Source: Mycolicibacterium sp. TY81 (GTDB lineage: Bacteria; Actinomycetota; Actinomycetes; Mycobacteriales; Mycobacteriaceae). From it: DNA of 64,000 nucleotides. Location: NCBI RefSeq assembly GCF_018326285.1, contig NZ_AP023362.1, forward strand, positions 5,518,001 to 5,582,000, written 5' to 3'. The translations under genes and the position numbers were made by a program. The notes beneath the pieces are model-generated. The model was given only the letters and a program-made list of their open reading frames with translations, had not been told where the DNA came from and searched no databases. Each line of letters begins with the position of its first letter. Position 1 is the stretch's first letter. Shown piece after piece: positions 7,189 through 16,435 of the stretch.

Positions 7189-8034
7189 TCAGCCACCCGG
7201 CATCGGGTTCACCGGCGCGACCGGGCTGGTGGGAATCGTCGTGGTCGTGGTCGGCACCGTCGTGGAAGTAGTGGTCGTGGTCGACGGAGTAGTAGACGTC
7301 GGGGAAGTGGACGTCGAAGTCGCGCTCGATGACGTCACCGGCGGCGCCACCGGCACGCCCGTCGTCTCGGTGACGGTCGCGGTCGACGTCGAAGTAGACG
7401 GCGACGAAGACGAAGTAGAACCAGCGGGGGCGAGCACCGCACACGCCACGCGCCCACCGGCGTCACCGGTCGCGAGTGTCTCGGCGTCCGGGCCCGGCGT
7501 CCCGTTGTGCGTGTAGCGCGGCGGGATGTTGGCGAAGTTGTCCGGCCCCTGGTGGATGATGAGCGCACTGCCTTCCGGCCCCTTCAGACCCGCTTCGGTG
7601 AAGGCGTCGGTCGTGGCGACGACCTTGCCGGTGCCGTCACCGCGGATGTTCAGCGGCGTCAGGTCGCCGCTCGCCGGATGCCCGGTATGCCCGGCGACCT
7701 GCAGATGGCCGCCGGCCGAGGTGAAGTCGCCCTCGCACTTGCCGACGGAGTGAATGTGCATGCCGTGGCTACCCGGGGCGAGGATGCCGCCGCCGGTGGT
7801 CTCCACGGTCACGGTGGCGTAGCCGTCGGTGAAGTCGATCGAGGCGTTCGCGACGGGTCTGCCATCAGATGTCTTCAGCACGACGTTCAGCGCAGACGGA
7901 TTGGCCTGGGTCCAGGTCGTGGGCGGCGCCGAGGTCGATGATTTCGACGTGTTCTGGTTGGAGGAGTTGCAGGCGGCCAGCACAAAGACGGGTGCAGTGA
8001 GCAGGGCGGCAGCTGCAGTTGTGCGCTTCAACAT
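7189..8034 (-). CDS. sodC: Cu/Zn superoxide dismutase lipoprotein with Thr/Ser-rich tail
   Basis: Secreted lipoprotein that dismutates superoxide at the cell surface. ATG 8034 gives a lipoprotein signal ending LAAC (C22). Metal ligands are visible: H93 and H95 in [12 protein letters not shown]110 in GGH, H116/H119 and D123 in [10 protein letters not shown], and H161 in IIHQGPDN. C100 and C198 can form the conserved disulfide. The SOD domain ends near residue 203. It is followed by ~78 residues of Ser/Thr/Val/Pro low-complexity sequence ending PMPGG, which M. tuberculosis SodC (240 aa) lacks. The tail may be O-glycosylated or wall-spanning (inference). It is divergent from amt. Confidence 0.93.
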   Translation of the reverse strand: MLKRTTAAAALLTAPVFVLAACNSSNQNTSKSSTSAPPTTWTQANPSALNVVLKTSDGRPVANASIDFTDGYATVTVETTGGGILAPGSHGMHIHSVGKCEGDFTSAGGHLQVAGHTGHPASGDLTPLNIRGDGTGKVVATTDAFTEAGLKGPEGSALIIHQGPDNFANIPPRYTHNGTPGPDAETLATGDAGGRVACAVLAPAGSTSSSSPSTSTSTATVTETTGVPVAPPVTSSSATSTSTSPTSTTPSTTTTTSTTVPTTTTTIPTSPVAPVNPMPGG

Positions 8035-8120
8035 GAACACCCTGATACCCGGAACCACCAGCGTCTAACCGCCACTTGTTTCACGGGGAACCACGCCCCA
8101 AATACCCATGTGAGGCTGGT

Positions 8121-8158
8121 GTAACACGTCGGAAACGCAGTCGCCGCGCGCCGGAAAC
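8121..8158 (+). promoter_or_regulatory. GlnR-type box upstream of amt
   Basis: GTAAC-N6-GAAAC (8121-8136) is followed, at the exact spacing of a second box, by a degenerate a-site (8143-8147) and a perfect GAAAC (8154-8158). This fits the actinobacterial GlnR pattern (gTnAC-n6-GaAAC repeated every 11 bp). It ends 43 bp before the amt start codon, consistent with nitrogen-limitation control. Confidence 0.65.
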
Positions 8159-8200
8159 GCCGCCGATACATCCTCGTCAAGATTGTCGAAGGAGTCTCAC

Positions 8201-9511
8201 GTGCAAGGCATCGATCCCGCCGCCACCGCTTGGCTGCTCGCCAGCACCGCTCTCGTCCTGTTGATGACGCCGGGCCTGGCCATCTTCTACGGCGGCATGG
8301 TCCGCACGACCGGCGTGCTCAACATGATCATGATGAGCTTCATCTCGATTCCGCTGGTCACGGTGGCGTGGCTGGTGCTCGGGTACACGCTGGCCTTCTC
8401 GGACGGCGACGGTTTCCTCGGCAACCTCGAACACTTCGGCATGCTCGGCATCAGCCCCAGCACCACGCACGGCGCCGTCCCGGAGCTGCTGTTCGCCACC
8501 TTCCAGCTGACGTTCGCCATCATCACCGCCGCCCTGATCAGCGGCGCCATTGCGGACCGCGCCAAGTTCTCGGCGTGGATGGTGTTCGTGCCGATCTGGG
8601 CGATCGTCGTCTACAGCGTGATCGCGCACTGGGTCTGGGGTCCGGACGGCTGGCTCGCCAAGATGGGCGCGCTGGACTACGCGGGCGGCCTGGTCGTCGA
8701 GATCGCGTCGGGCGCCTCGGCGCTGGCGCTCGCCATCGTCCTGGGCCCGCGCATCGGCTTCAAGCAGGACGCCATGCGCCCGCACAACCTGCCGTTCGTT
8801 CTGCTCGGTGTCGGTCTGCTGTGGTTCGGCTGGTTCGGATTCAATGCGGGCTCGGCGCTGGCCGCGAACGGCACCGCCGCCGCGATCTTCCTCAACACCC
8901 TGGTCGCCGGCTGTCTCGGCATGCTGGGCTGGCTCACCGTCGAGCAGGTGCGTGACGGTAAGCCGACGACGTTCGGCGCGGCGTCCGGCGTCGTCGCCGG
9001 CCTGGTCGCGATCACCCCGTCGTGCGGTACGGTCAACACGCTGGGCGCGCTCATCGTCGGCCTGCTGGCCGGTGTGGTCTGCTCGTTCGCGGTCGGCCTC
9101 AAGTTCAAGCTCAATTACGACGACTCGCTCGACGTCGTCGGCGTGCACTTCGTCGGCGGTGTCGTCGGCGTCGTGCTGATCGGCCTGCTGGCGACGGATG
9201 TCATGACCGGCGGCGTCCGCGGCCTCTTCTACGGCGGCGGATTCGCCCAGCTCGGTAAGCAGTTGCTCGCGATGGCCGTCGTCGCGGCGTATGCCTTCAC
9301 GGCGACGTTCGTCCTCGGCAAGATCATCGACAGGGTCATGGGTTTCCGGCTCAGCGCCGAGGACGAGACCGCCGGCGTCGACTTCACCCAGCACGCCGAA
9401 ACGGCCTACGCGGAGGGCGTGCACGGCCACCTGGGCACCCGCCGGCCGACGGGTTCCAGCTCGCTGACCGATCTGTTGAAGCAGCCTCGCCCGGACGCCG
9501 AGGACGCCTGA
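8201..9511 (+). CDS. amt: Ammonium transporter Amt
   Basis: 436-residue membrane protein of the Amt/MEP/Rh family that conducts ammonium. GTG 8201 follows GAAGGAG at a 6-bp gap, so an upstream in-frame TTG is rejected. About 11 membrane segments are visible, beginning AWLLASTALVLLMTPGLAIF, with the signature FYGGMVR near residue 30, the WVWGPDGWLAKMG segment with the conserved tryptophans, and FGWFGFNAGSAL and VHFVGGVVGV later. It ends in a short cytoplasmic tail. No glnK/glnD follows, so this is not the usual amt-glnB-glnD operon. A GlnR-type box precedes it. Confidence 0.95.
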   Translation: MQGIDPAATAWLLASTALVLLMTPGLAIFYGGMVRTTGVLNMIMMSFISIPLVTVAWLVLGYTLAFSDGDGFLGNLEHFGMLGISPSTTHGAVPELLFATFQLTFAIITAALISGAIADRAKFSAWMVFVPIWAIVVYSVIAHWVWGPDGWLAKMGALDYAGGLVVEIASGASALALAIVLGPRIGFKQDAMRPHNLPFVLLGVGLLWFGWFGFNAGSALAANGTAAAIFLNTLVAGCLGMLGWLTVEQVRDGKPTTFGAASGVVAGLVAITPSCGTVNTLGALIVGLLAGVVCSFAVGLKFKLNYDDSLDVVGVHFVGGVVGVVLIGLLATDVMTGGVRGLFYGGGFAQLGKQLLAMAVVAAYAFTATFVLGKIIDRVMGFRLSAEDETAGVDFTQHAETAYAEGVHGHLGTRRPTGSSSLTDLLKQPRPDAEDA

Positions 9512-9735
9512 AACTGCTTAGGTCATCTACGCCGAACGCGGGTAGGGTTGAACCACCGGCATTGGCGGGACCATGTGAGCCAGCGCCGCGGCAAGAACTG
9601 CATCGTGGCTCCATGAGCTGGGGGAATCGGTAACGACTCCGCCGTTCGCTGCGATGAAGTATCTGGTTGTGGCCTGCGCGGCAGGGGATTCTCGGTGTCG
9701 GCCTAGATAGCGTAGCGAACACTATTGGAGGGTCA

Positions 9736-11298
9736 GTGGACATCGTTCTGGGTGTGTCTATGACGCCAACCACGGTGCGTATGGCGCTGGTTGAGGGTGA
9801 AAAGGCCGACGGCGAGATCGTCGACCACGATATTTTCGAAACGCAGACGGCCGACGGTTCAGCAACGCCGGTTGAGCAGGTTGTCAGCGCGATCCTGGGG
9901 ACCCGGGAGAGCGCCGAGGAAGGCGGCCACCACCTGAAATCGGTGGGCGTCGCCTGGAGTGACCACGACGCCGCCGCGCAGTTGCGCGACGCATTGGACG
10001 CCGCCGGCGTCAAGGACGTCATGATGGTCTCGGAGCTGCACGCCGCGGGGTCGCTGGCACAGGCTGCGGGCCGGGCGGTCGGCTACTCGAGCACCGGTCT
10101 GCTGTTCGTGGACCGTGACACCGCCACCATGTCCGTCGTCGATGCCGACGGTGCCATCTCGAAGGTGCTGAGCCGCAGCCTGCACAGCACCGACGCCATG
10201 GCCGTCCTCGGCGACATGGCAGCCGCCGTCGCCACTGCCGACACCCCGCCGCAGGGCATGTTCGTCGTCGGATCCGGCGTCGACGTCACCGCGGTGCAGG
10301 CGCACCTGGCCGAGCTGCTCGACATCCCGGTGAACGCCCCGGGTGACGCCGACCTGGCGCTGGCTCGCGGTGCCGCCCTCGCCTCGGCCAGCGCGCCGAT
10401 GTTCGACGCGGCCACCGCCGGCCTGGCCTACTCGGCCGCACCGGGTGGTGTCGCTGCCGCGGCTCCGCTGGCGGCGCCGCTGTTGACGGCCGACGAGTTC
10501 GGTTTCGACGAGCTGGGCGACGCCCCCGTGGTCGCCGATCAGGGCCGCAAGCCCTTCCTGCTGGTCGGTAGCGCGCTCACCTCGATCTTCGTTGTCGGCG
10601 TTGTGGCCCTTGCCATTTCGCTTGCGGTGAGCATCCGGCCGACGGTCGATCAACGGCCCGCGCCCGCACAGGCCGCCATCGTGCCCAGCGCTCCGGTCGT
10701 CGCTCCCGCGCCGCCGCCGGCCGCCGTCCCGCCGCCCGCCCCGGCACCGGCAGCTGCCCCCGAGCCGGCGCCCGAGGCGCAGGTTCAGGCTCCGCGCCAC
10801 GTCGACGCGCCGCAGGTCGTCAAGGAATCCGCGCCGCAGGTGCACGTCTCCGCGCCCGCACCGGAAGCCCCCGCTCCGGCTCCGGCACCCGTCCCGGTGT
10901 CGATGCCCGACGTGCCGGCCGCTCCCGTCGAGCCCCCGCCCGCGGCGGTTCCGGCCCCGGCTCCGGCAGTGCTGCCGCCGCCGGTCTACGTGATGCCCGG
11001 TCAGCAGCCGCCGGCCTGGAATCCGTGGGTGCCGCGTCCGCAGCAGCCGCAGTGGATCCCGGGCAACAATTACCCGGACTACCCGAGTCGCGGCGGCCGC
11101 GGTCACGACGAGGACTACCCCGGCAACTACCCGGGCAATGGCTACCCGGGAAACCAGTACCCCGGCAACGGGTACCCGGGCAACCAGTACCCGGGCGGCT
11201 CGAACGGGTACCCGGGCGACTACCCCGGTGACTCCGGCAAGAAGCCGAAGCAGCCCAAGCAGACCTGCTTCCTGATCTTCTGCCAGAAGAACAACTGA
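9736..11298 (+). CDS. DUF7159-type membrane protein with actin/Hsp70-like N-domain and YPGN repeats
   Basis: 520 residues. GTG 9736 follows GGAGGG. The N-terminal ~250 residues have actin/Hsp70-fold signatures: an MDIVLGVSMTPTTVRMALV-like first strand pair, GLLFVDRDTATMSVVDADG, MFVVGSGVDV and finally ALARGAALASA. A single membrane helix follows near residues 272-300 (LVGSALTSIFVVGVVALAIS). A Pro/Ala-rich stretch comes next, then a Tyr-Pro-Gly-Asn repeat region (about residues 440-498) and the end CFLIFCQKNN. The catalytic ability is unclear. The layout is an inside ATPase-like domain with an outside low-complexity tail. The DUF name is from memory. Function unknown. Confidence 0.75.
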   Translation: MDIVLGVSMTPTTVRMALVEGEKADGEIVDHDIFETQTADGSATPVEQVVSAILGTRESAEEGGHHLKSVGVAWSDHDAAAQLRDALDAAGVKDVMMVSELHAAGSLAQAAGRAVGYSSTGLLFVDRDTATMSVVDADGAISKVLSRSLHSTDAMAVLGDMAAAVATADTPPQGMFVVGSGVDVTAVQAHLAELLDIPVNAPGDADLALARGAALASASAPMFDAATAGLAYSAAPGGVAAAAPLAAPLLTADEFGFDELGDAPVVADQGRKPFLLVGSALTSIFVVGVVALAISLAVSIRPTVDQRPAPAQAAIVPSAPVVAPAPPPAAVPPPAPAPAAAPEPAPEAQVQAPRHVDAPQVVKESAPQVHVSAPAPEAPAPAPAPVPVSMPDVPAAPVEPPPAAVPAPAPAVLPPPVYVMPGQQPPAWNPWVPRPQQPQWIPGNNYPDYPSRGGRGHDEDYPGNYPGNGYPGNQYPGNGYPGNQYPGGSNGYPGDYPGDSGKKPKQPKQTCFLIFCQKNN

Positions 11299-11393
11299 CG
11301 TCCGTCAGGCCGGCGGCTGTTTGTCATCTGCCGTTGGCCTGACGCTCAGTGTCACTTCGCGCCGCGCTCATCACGGCTGCCTATCAAGGCACT

Positions 11394-12722
11394 ATGAGAT
11401 GCACCGTGTTCGGTACCGGCTACCTCGGGGCGACGCACGCCGCCGGCATGGCGGAGCTCGGCCATGAGGTCCTCGGCGTCGATGTAGACCCCGGCAAGAT
11501 CGCGAAGCTGGCGGCCGGTGACATCCCGTTCTACGAGCCCGGGCTGCGGAAGATGCTGCGCGACAACATCGAAGCCGGGCGGCTGCACTTCACCACCGAC
11601 TATGACGAGGCTGCCGAGTTCGGTGACGTGCACTTCCTCGGCGTGGGCACCCCACAGAAGAAGGGGGAGTACGCCGCCGACCTGCGGTACGTGCAGTCCG
11701 TCATCGACACGCTGGTGCCGCGGCTGCGCCGGTCCGCGGTGATCGTCGGCAAGTCCACCGTGCCGGTGGGTACCGCCGCCGAACTCGGGGCCCGGGCCCG
11801 CGAGCTGGCGCCGGCGGGCATCGACGTCGAGGTGGCGTGGAACCCGGAGTTCCTGCGCGAAGGATTCGCCGTCAAGGACACCCTGCACCCGGACCGCATC
11901 GTGCTTGGCGTGCAAGCGGATTCGCAGCGCGCCGAAGCGGCGATCCGGGAGCTGTACGCCCGGATCCTGGAGCGCGGCGTGCCGTTCCTGCTGACCGACC
12001 TGCAGACCGCCGAACTGGTCAAGGTCTCCGCGAACGCCTTTCTGGCCACCAAGATTTCCTTCATCAACGCCATCGCCGAGGTGTGTGAAGCGACCAACGC
12101 CGACGTCACCGTGCTGGCCGACGCACTGGGCTACGACCCCCGGATCGGGCGGCGATTCCTCAACGCGGGCTTGGGTTTCGGTGGTGGTTGCCTGCCCAAG
12201 GACATCCGCGCCTTCATGGCCCGCGCCGGTGAACTCGGCGCCGACCCCGCGCTGACGTTCCTGCGCGAAGTGGACAGCATCAACATGCGCCGGCGTACCC
12301 GCATGGTGGAGCTGACCACCAAGGCGTGCGGTGGCACGCTGCTGGGCGCCAACATCGCGGTGCTGGGTGCGGCGTTCAAGCCCGAGTCCGACGACGTGCG
12401 TGACTCGCCCGCCCTCAACGTGGCCGGCATGCTGCAGCTCAACGGCGCGGCCGTCAACGTCTACGACCCCAAGGCCATGGACAACTCCCGCCGGGTCTTC
12501 CCGACGCTGAACTACTCCACTTCCGTCCTCGAGGCCTGCGACCGCGCCGACGCCGTGCTGGTCCTGACCGAATGGCAGGAGTTCCTGGACCTGGACCCCG
12601 AACAGCTGGCGGCCACCGTCCGGGTGAAAGTGGTTGTCGACGGCCGCAATTGCCTCGACGTCGGAAAATGGCAGGCTGCGGGCTGGCGGGTGCACGCCCT
12701 GGGCCGCAATCTGACGCCCTGA
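11394..12722 (+). CDS. udgA: UDP-glucose 6-dehydrogenase
   Basis: 442-residue NAD-dependent enzyme oxidising UDP-glucose to UDP-glucuronate, a precursor for envelope polysaccharides. ATG 11394 starts MRCTVFGTGYLG, placing the dinucleotide-binding GxGYxG at residues 7-12. The catalytic cysteine is C266 in GFGGGCLPKD. Other family landmarks are STVPVGTA (121-128), NPEFLREG (150-157) and the C-terminal domain GAAFKPESDDVRDSPAL. Length is typical. M. tuberculosis udgA (Rv0322) follows dcd; here sodC, amt and the DUF7159 gene are interposed. Some family members prefer other UDP/GDP sugars. Confidence 0.9.
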   Translation: MRCTVFGTGYLGATHAAGMAELGHEVLGVDVDPGKIAKLAAGDIPFYEPGLRKMLRDNIEAGRLHFTTDYDEAAEFGDVHFLGVGTPQKKGEYAADLRYVQSVIDTLVPRLRRSAVIVGKSTVPVGTAAELGARARELAPAGIDVEVAWNPEFLREGFAVKDTLHPDRIVLGVQADSQRAEAAIRELYARILERGVPFLLTDLQTAELVKVSANAFLATKISFINAIAEVCEATNADVTVLADALGYDPRIGRRFLNAGLGFGGGCLPKDIRAFMARAGELGADPALTFLREVDSINMRRRTRMVELTTKACGGTLLGANIAVLGAAFKPESDDVRDSPALNVAGMLQLNGAAVNVYDPKAMDNSRRVFPTLNYSTSVLEACDRADAVLVLTEWQEFLDLDPEQLAATVRVKVVVDGRNCLDVGKWQAAGWRVHALGRNLTP

Positions 12723-12776
12723 TTTCCGACTGCAGTATGTAGCCCGACGGCGACGGGCGTGCCTAAGCTCGGCTCC

Positions 12777-14090
12777 ATGACGCTGAGGCAACGGCTCAAC
12801 TGGTTCGCGCTGCACGCCGTCATCCGCAAGCTCGCCGCATACGGCGCGCGGCACGGCGACCTCCAGGGCCGGCTCATCGCCGACCCGGCGGTGCGGACCG
12901 ACCCCGGCGCGTTCGCCGACGAACTGCGCAGCCGCGGCCGGATGTACCGCGGCCGGGCGGCCTGGATCACCGCGGATCATGCTCTCGTGCACCAGATTCT
13001 GCGTTCGGATGACTTCACCGTCACGCAGATCGGCGGGACGCTGCCCGGCGTCCTCGGCTGGCTGGAGAACAAGACCACCGTCAAGGGCCGGCTGCATCCG
13101 CTGCTGCCGCCGTCGCTGCTGTCGGTCGACGGCGAGCAGCACACGCGCTACCGCAAGACCGTCTCGGCGGTGTTCACCACGCGGGCCGTCGCGGCATTGC
13201 GGGAACGGGTGCAGGAGGCCGCGACCGGACTGATCGACGAGCTCGCGGCGGGGGCCACCGTGGACATCGTGGACAGCTACTGCTCGCAGCTGCCCGTCAC
13301 GGTGATCGCGGACATCCTCGGGGTGCCCGAGCATGACCGGTCGCGCATCCTCGAATTCGGTGAACTGGCCGCGCCCAGCCTGGACATCGGGCTGACCTGG
13401 CAGCAGTACCTCAGCGTCGAGGACGGGTTGGACGGCTTCAACACCTGGCTGGCCACGCACCTCCGCGAGCTCCGGGCCAATCCCGGCGACAACCTCATGA
13501 GCCAGCTCATCGCCGCCAGCGACGGGGGCGCCCGGCTCAACGACGAAGAACTCCGGGCCACCGCGGGCCTCGTGCTGGCCGCCGGGTTCGAGACCACGGT
13601 GAATCTGCTGGGCAACGGCATCCGAATGTTGTTGCAGCATCCCGATCAACTGGCCCTGCTGCAGGCGCAGCCCGACCTCTGGCCCACCGCCGTCGAAGAG
13701 ATCCTGCGGCTCGACTCGCCGGTCCAGCTGTCGGCCCGCATCGCCAGGGTGGACGTCGACATCGCCGGGTACCACGTGGGCGCCGGTGAGCCCGTCGTCG
13801 TCTACCTGGCCGGCGCCAACCGGGACCCGGCCGTTTTCCCTGACCCGCACCGCTTCGACGTCACCCGCGCCAACGCGGGCAAGCACCATTCGTTCTCGGG
13901 CGGACGGCACTTCTGCCTCGGTGCGGCGCTGGCCCGTTCCGAAGGAGAAGTGGGACTGCGGACGTTCTTCGAGCGGTTCCCCGACGCGCAACTCGCGGGC
14001 CCCGGTACCCGGCGCGACACCCGCGTGCTCCGTGGCTGGGCGGCATTGCCGATCGCACTCGGGCAGGCGCGTGCAGCGGTACCGTCGTGA
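12777..14090 (+). CDS. Cytochrome P450
   Basis: 437-residue soluble P450 monooxygenase. The I-helix oxygen-binding motif AAGFETT, the ExxR pair EEILR (K-helix) and the haem-ligand loop FSGGRHFCLGAAL (thiolate Cys at residue 380) are all present, so it looks catalytically competent. ATG 12777 is chosen. TAAGCT lies 8-13 bp upstream and no Shine-Dalgarno is seen, suggesting a leaderless transcript; a GTG at 12759 is an alternative. The substrate and CYP family cannot be told from sequence alone. It is followed 1 bp later by a mycothiol-transferase-like gene, so the two are probably co-transcribed. Confidence 0.93.
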   Translation: MTLRQRLNWFALHAVIRKLAAYGARHGDLQGRLIADPAVRTDPGAFADELRSRGRMYRGRAAWITADHALVHQILRSDDFTVTQIGGTLPGVLGWLENKTTVKGRLHPLLPPSLLSVDGEQHTRYRKTVSAVFTTRAVAALRERVQEAATGLIDELAAGATVDIVDSYCSQLPVTVIADILGVPEHDRSRILEFGELAAPSLDIGLTWQQYLSVEDGLDGFNTWLATHLRELRANPGDNLMSQLIAASDGGARLNDEELRATAGLVLAAGFETTVNLLGNGIRMLLQHPDQLALLQAQPDLWPTAVEEILRLDSPVQLSARIARVDVDIAGYHVGAGEPVVVYLAGANRDPAVFPDPHRFDVTRANAGKHHSFSGGRHFCLGAALARSEGEVGLRTFFERFPDAQLAGPGTRRDTRVLRGWAALPIALGQARAAVPS

Positions 14091-14091
14091 A

Positions 14092-14841
14092 ATGGCCTTC
14101 CGCACAGCCCTGATCGAGGAAACCGCCGCATTCGGCGACATCATCCGCAAAGCCGACCTGGATACGCCGGTACCCAACTGCCCGGGCTGGTCCCTCAAGC
14201 AGCTGTTCAAACACGTCGGCCGTGGCAACCGCTGGTGCGCGCAGATCGTCGCCGAGCACCGCAAGGAGGCACTCGATCCCCGCGAGGTTCGGGACGGGAA
14301 ACCGCCGGAGGACCTCGACGCTGCCATCGACTGGCTGAATGCCAGTGCGCAGGCCCTGGTCGACGCCGTCGAACACGTCGGGTCGGATGCGAAGGTGTGG
14401 ACGTTCCTCGGGCCGAAGCCCGCCGGATGGTGGATCCGGCGTCGCGTGCACGAGCAGACCGTGCACCGCGCCGATGCCGCTCTGGCGCTGGGCCTCCCGT
14501 TCGTGCTCGATCCCGAGCTGGCCGCCGACGGGGTGACCGAGACGCTGGAGCGCGTGGCGCTGATGGCGCCCGCCGGGGATCCGCCGCTGGAGCGTGGGCG
14601 GTCGCTGCACCTGCATGCCGCGGAATCCGAACTCGGCCCCACCGGCGAGTGGCTGGTGGTCAACGACGAGGACGGGTTCGGCTGGTCGCATCAGCACGCC
14701 AAAGGTGATGCGGCAGTGCGGGGTCCGGTGACCGGGCTGCTGCTGGCCGTCAACCGCCGGCAGACGGTCGAGGAGGCCGGCCTGGAGGTGATCGGCGACG
14801 CCGCCGTGTGGCAGCGCTGGGTCGACCACTCGGCGTTCTGA
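14092..14841 (+). CDS. Maleylpyruvate isomerase/mycothiol-dependent enzyme family protein
   Basis: 249 residues with the mycothiol-dependent maleylpyruvate isomerase N-terminal (DinB-like) helical bundle: FRTALIEETAAFGDII, VPNCPGWSLKQLFKHVGRGN with the family histidine, and RRRVHEQTVHRADA near residue 120 with further candidate metal-binding histidines. The C-terminal domain (HLHAAESELGPTGEWLV) matches the usual two-domain form. The family uses mycothiol or a divalent metal for isomerase, transferase or hydrolase reactions, and the actual substrate is unknown. ATG 14092 is 1 bp after the P450 stop; functional linkage to the P450 is inferred. Confidence 0.8.
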   Translation: MAFRTALIEETAAFGDIIRKADLDTPVPNCPGWSLKQLFKHVGRGNRWCAQIVAEHRKEALDPREVRDGKPPEDLDAAIDWLNASAQALVDAVEHVGSDAKVWTFLGPKPAGWWIRRRVHEQTVHRADAALALGLPFVLDPELAADGVTETLERVALMAPAGDPPLERGRSLHLHAAESELGPTGEWLVVNDEDGFGWSHQHAKGDAAVRGPVTGLLLAVNRRQTVEEAGLEVIGDAAVWQRWVDHSAF

Positions 14842-14861
14842 GGTCAGGTAGGTTCGCAGAC

Positions 14862-15224
14862 ATGACGACTTCCGAGATCGCGACGGTTCTCGCCTGGATC
14901 GACGCCCTCAACGACCGCGACCTGGACACCCTGGACAAGCTGTCGAGCGGTGACATCGAGATCGGTGACGCGAACGGCGCCACCCAGGGGCGGAATGCGT
15001 TGCGGGCCTGGGCAACCGACCTCGACGAGAAGTCGACGGTCGGCCGGATGTTCGTGCACGACGGCGTCGTGGTCGTCGAGCAGACCATCACCGGCGGCGG
15101 TGCCGACCGAGAGGCCGCGACCGCGTTCCGTGTCGTGCACGACCACGTCACCTCGGCGTTCCGGCACGACGACCTGGCCTCGGCGCTCGCGGCGACCGAG
15201 CTCATCGAGTCGGACGCGGTGTAG
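14862..15224 (+). CDS. SnoaL/NTF2-like small protein
   Basis: 120-residue alpha+beta-barrel protein: an N-terminal helix pair with VLAWIDALNDRDLDTLDKL, then strands DIEIGDANGATQGRNALRAW and VVVVEQTITGGGADRE, the layout of NTF2/SnoaL-like domains. Such domains act as small-molecule isomerases/cyclases or binding modules. No catalytic pair can be assigned here. ATG 14862 lies 20 bp after the preceding gene and probably shares its transcript. The 3' end overlaps the convergent YibE/F gene by 23 bp. Confidence 0.65.
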   Translation: MTTSEIATVLAWIDALNDRDLDTLDKLSSGDIEIGDANGATQGRNALRAWATDLDEKSTVGRMFVHDGVVVVEQTITGGGADREAATAFRVVHDHVTSAFRHDDLASALAATELIESDAV

Positions 15225-16425
15225 CGAGCACCGCCGCGATGGCGGTGGTCAGCGGTACCGACAACGCCAGCGCGATGCCGCCGACTGCCGACCGGGCGAT
15301 CTCGATCGCCACGCTCTCGCTGGTCAGCACGTCGCCCAACGACCGGTTGGCGACGCTGAACAGCAGCAGCAGCGGCAGTGCGCTGCCGGCGTACGCGAGC
15401 ACCAGCGTGTAGACGGTGCTGGCGATGTGGTCGCGACCCACCCGCATGGCGCCGGTGAAGATGGCCCGCCGGGACGCGCCGTGTTCGGCCAGTTCGAAGG
15501 CTGTCGACGCCTGCGTGACGGTGACGTCGTTGAGCACACCCAGCGAGCCGATGATGAAGCCGGCGAGCAACAGCCCGGTGATCGACACGGACCCCATGTA
15601 GGCCGCGATCTCGTTGTTCTGGTCTTCCGACAACCCGGTCAGGTGCGCCAATTCGATTGCACCCCAGGACAACACCGCCGACAACAGCAGCGAGCTCAGA
15701 GTGCCGAGCAGGGCGGCGCTGGTGCGCAGGCTGACGCCGTGCGCCAGGTAGATCACGGCGTACAGGATCACCGACGACGCGACGAGCGCGACCGGGATGG
15801 CCGAGCCGCCGTCCCGCAGCGCCGGGAGCAGGAAGACCGTCAGCACCACGAACGCGACGGCGATACCGACCAGCGCCCGCAATCCGCGCCAGCGGGCCAC
15901 CGCGACCACCACCACGGCGAAGACGGCAGCCAGCGCGACGAGCGGCCAGGTGCGCTCGAAGTCGAAGAAGGCGTAGGTGGTGGTGCCGGAGTCGTCGACC
16001 TGGCGGGTCACCCGGATGTGGTCGCCGGCGGCGAGGTGCGGCTGGCCGGGGCCGGTGCTGAACTCGAGCAGGGTGTTGGCGCCGGAGTTCGGCCCGGAGT
16101 CGATGCCGATCAATGACTGCACGCAACTCCCGGCGCCCGGCGGGGCGGTGACCGGGGCGGAGGTCAGCACCGCGCCGACCGACGGGCTGCCGCAGTTGTT
16201 CATGCCCGTCGACACGACGTGCCCGGCCTCGGTGCTCACGGCGCCGCCGTGGGCGTTCTGGAACGGCAGCGGGATGTCGACGGCCTTGCCGTGCGGCCAC
16301 AGCACGACGGCGCCGATCACGGTCGCCAGCCCGATCACCGCCAGAAGGCCGACGACGATCTTCGCGGCCAGCGGGCTGAGCGGCGCCGGGCCGGAACTGT
16401 GCGAGTGGGTATGCGGGTGCGCCAC
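15202..16425 (-). CDS. YibE/F-family membrane protein
   Basis: 407 residues. A His-rich start (MAHPHTHSHSSG) is followed by one membrane helix, a ~110-residue extracytoplasmic domain with two cysteines (NNCGSPSVG, GSCVQSLIG), and then seven or so helices containing the family core GSLGVLNDVTVTQASTAFEL and MRVGRDHIASTVYTLVLAYAG-like sequence. YibE/F proteins are predicted transporters of unknown substrate. The N-terminal histidines might bind metal (inference). It is convergent with the SnoaL-like gene and shares direction with the next SRPBCC gene, 10 bp apart, suggesting one operon. Confidence 0.85.
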   Translation of the reverse strand: MAHPHTHSHSSGPAPLSPLAAKIVVGLLAVIGLATVIGAVVLWPHGKAVDIPLPFQNAHGGAVSTEAGHVVSTGMNNCGSPSVGAVLTSAPVTAPPGAGSCVQSLIGIDSGPNSGANTLLEFSTGPGQPHLAAGDHIRVTRQVDDSGTTTYAFFDFERTWPLVALAAVFAVVVVAVARWRGLRALVGIAVAFVVLTVFLLPALRDGGSAIPVALVASSVILYAVIYLAHGVSLRTSAALLGTLSSLLLSAVLSWGAIELAHLTGLSEDQNNEIAAYMGSVSITGLLLAGFIIGSLGVLNDVTVTQASTAFELAEHGASRRAIFTGAMRVGRDHIASTVYTLVLAYAGSALPLLLLFSVANRSLGDVLTSESVAIEIARSAVGGIALALSVPLTTAIAAVLATPRPTR

Positions 16426-16435
16426 CCGAGTCAGC

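Noticed and set aside
11352..14663. Very long open frame on the minus strand (about 1100 codons) opposite udgA, the P450 and the isomerase-like gene
   Set aside because: Composition is that of an antisense frame in GC-rich DNA; the plus-strand genes have catalytic motifs and normal lengths.
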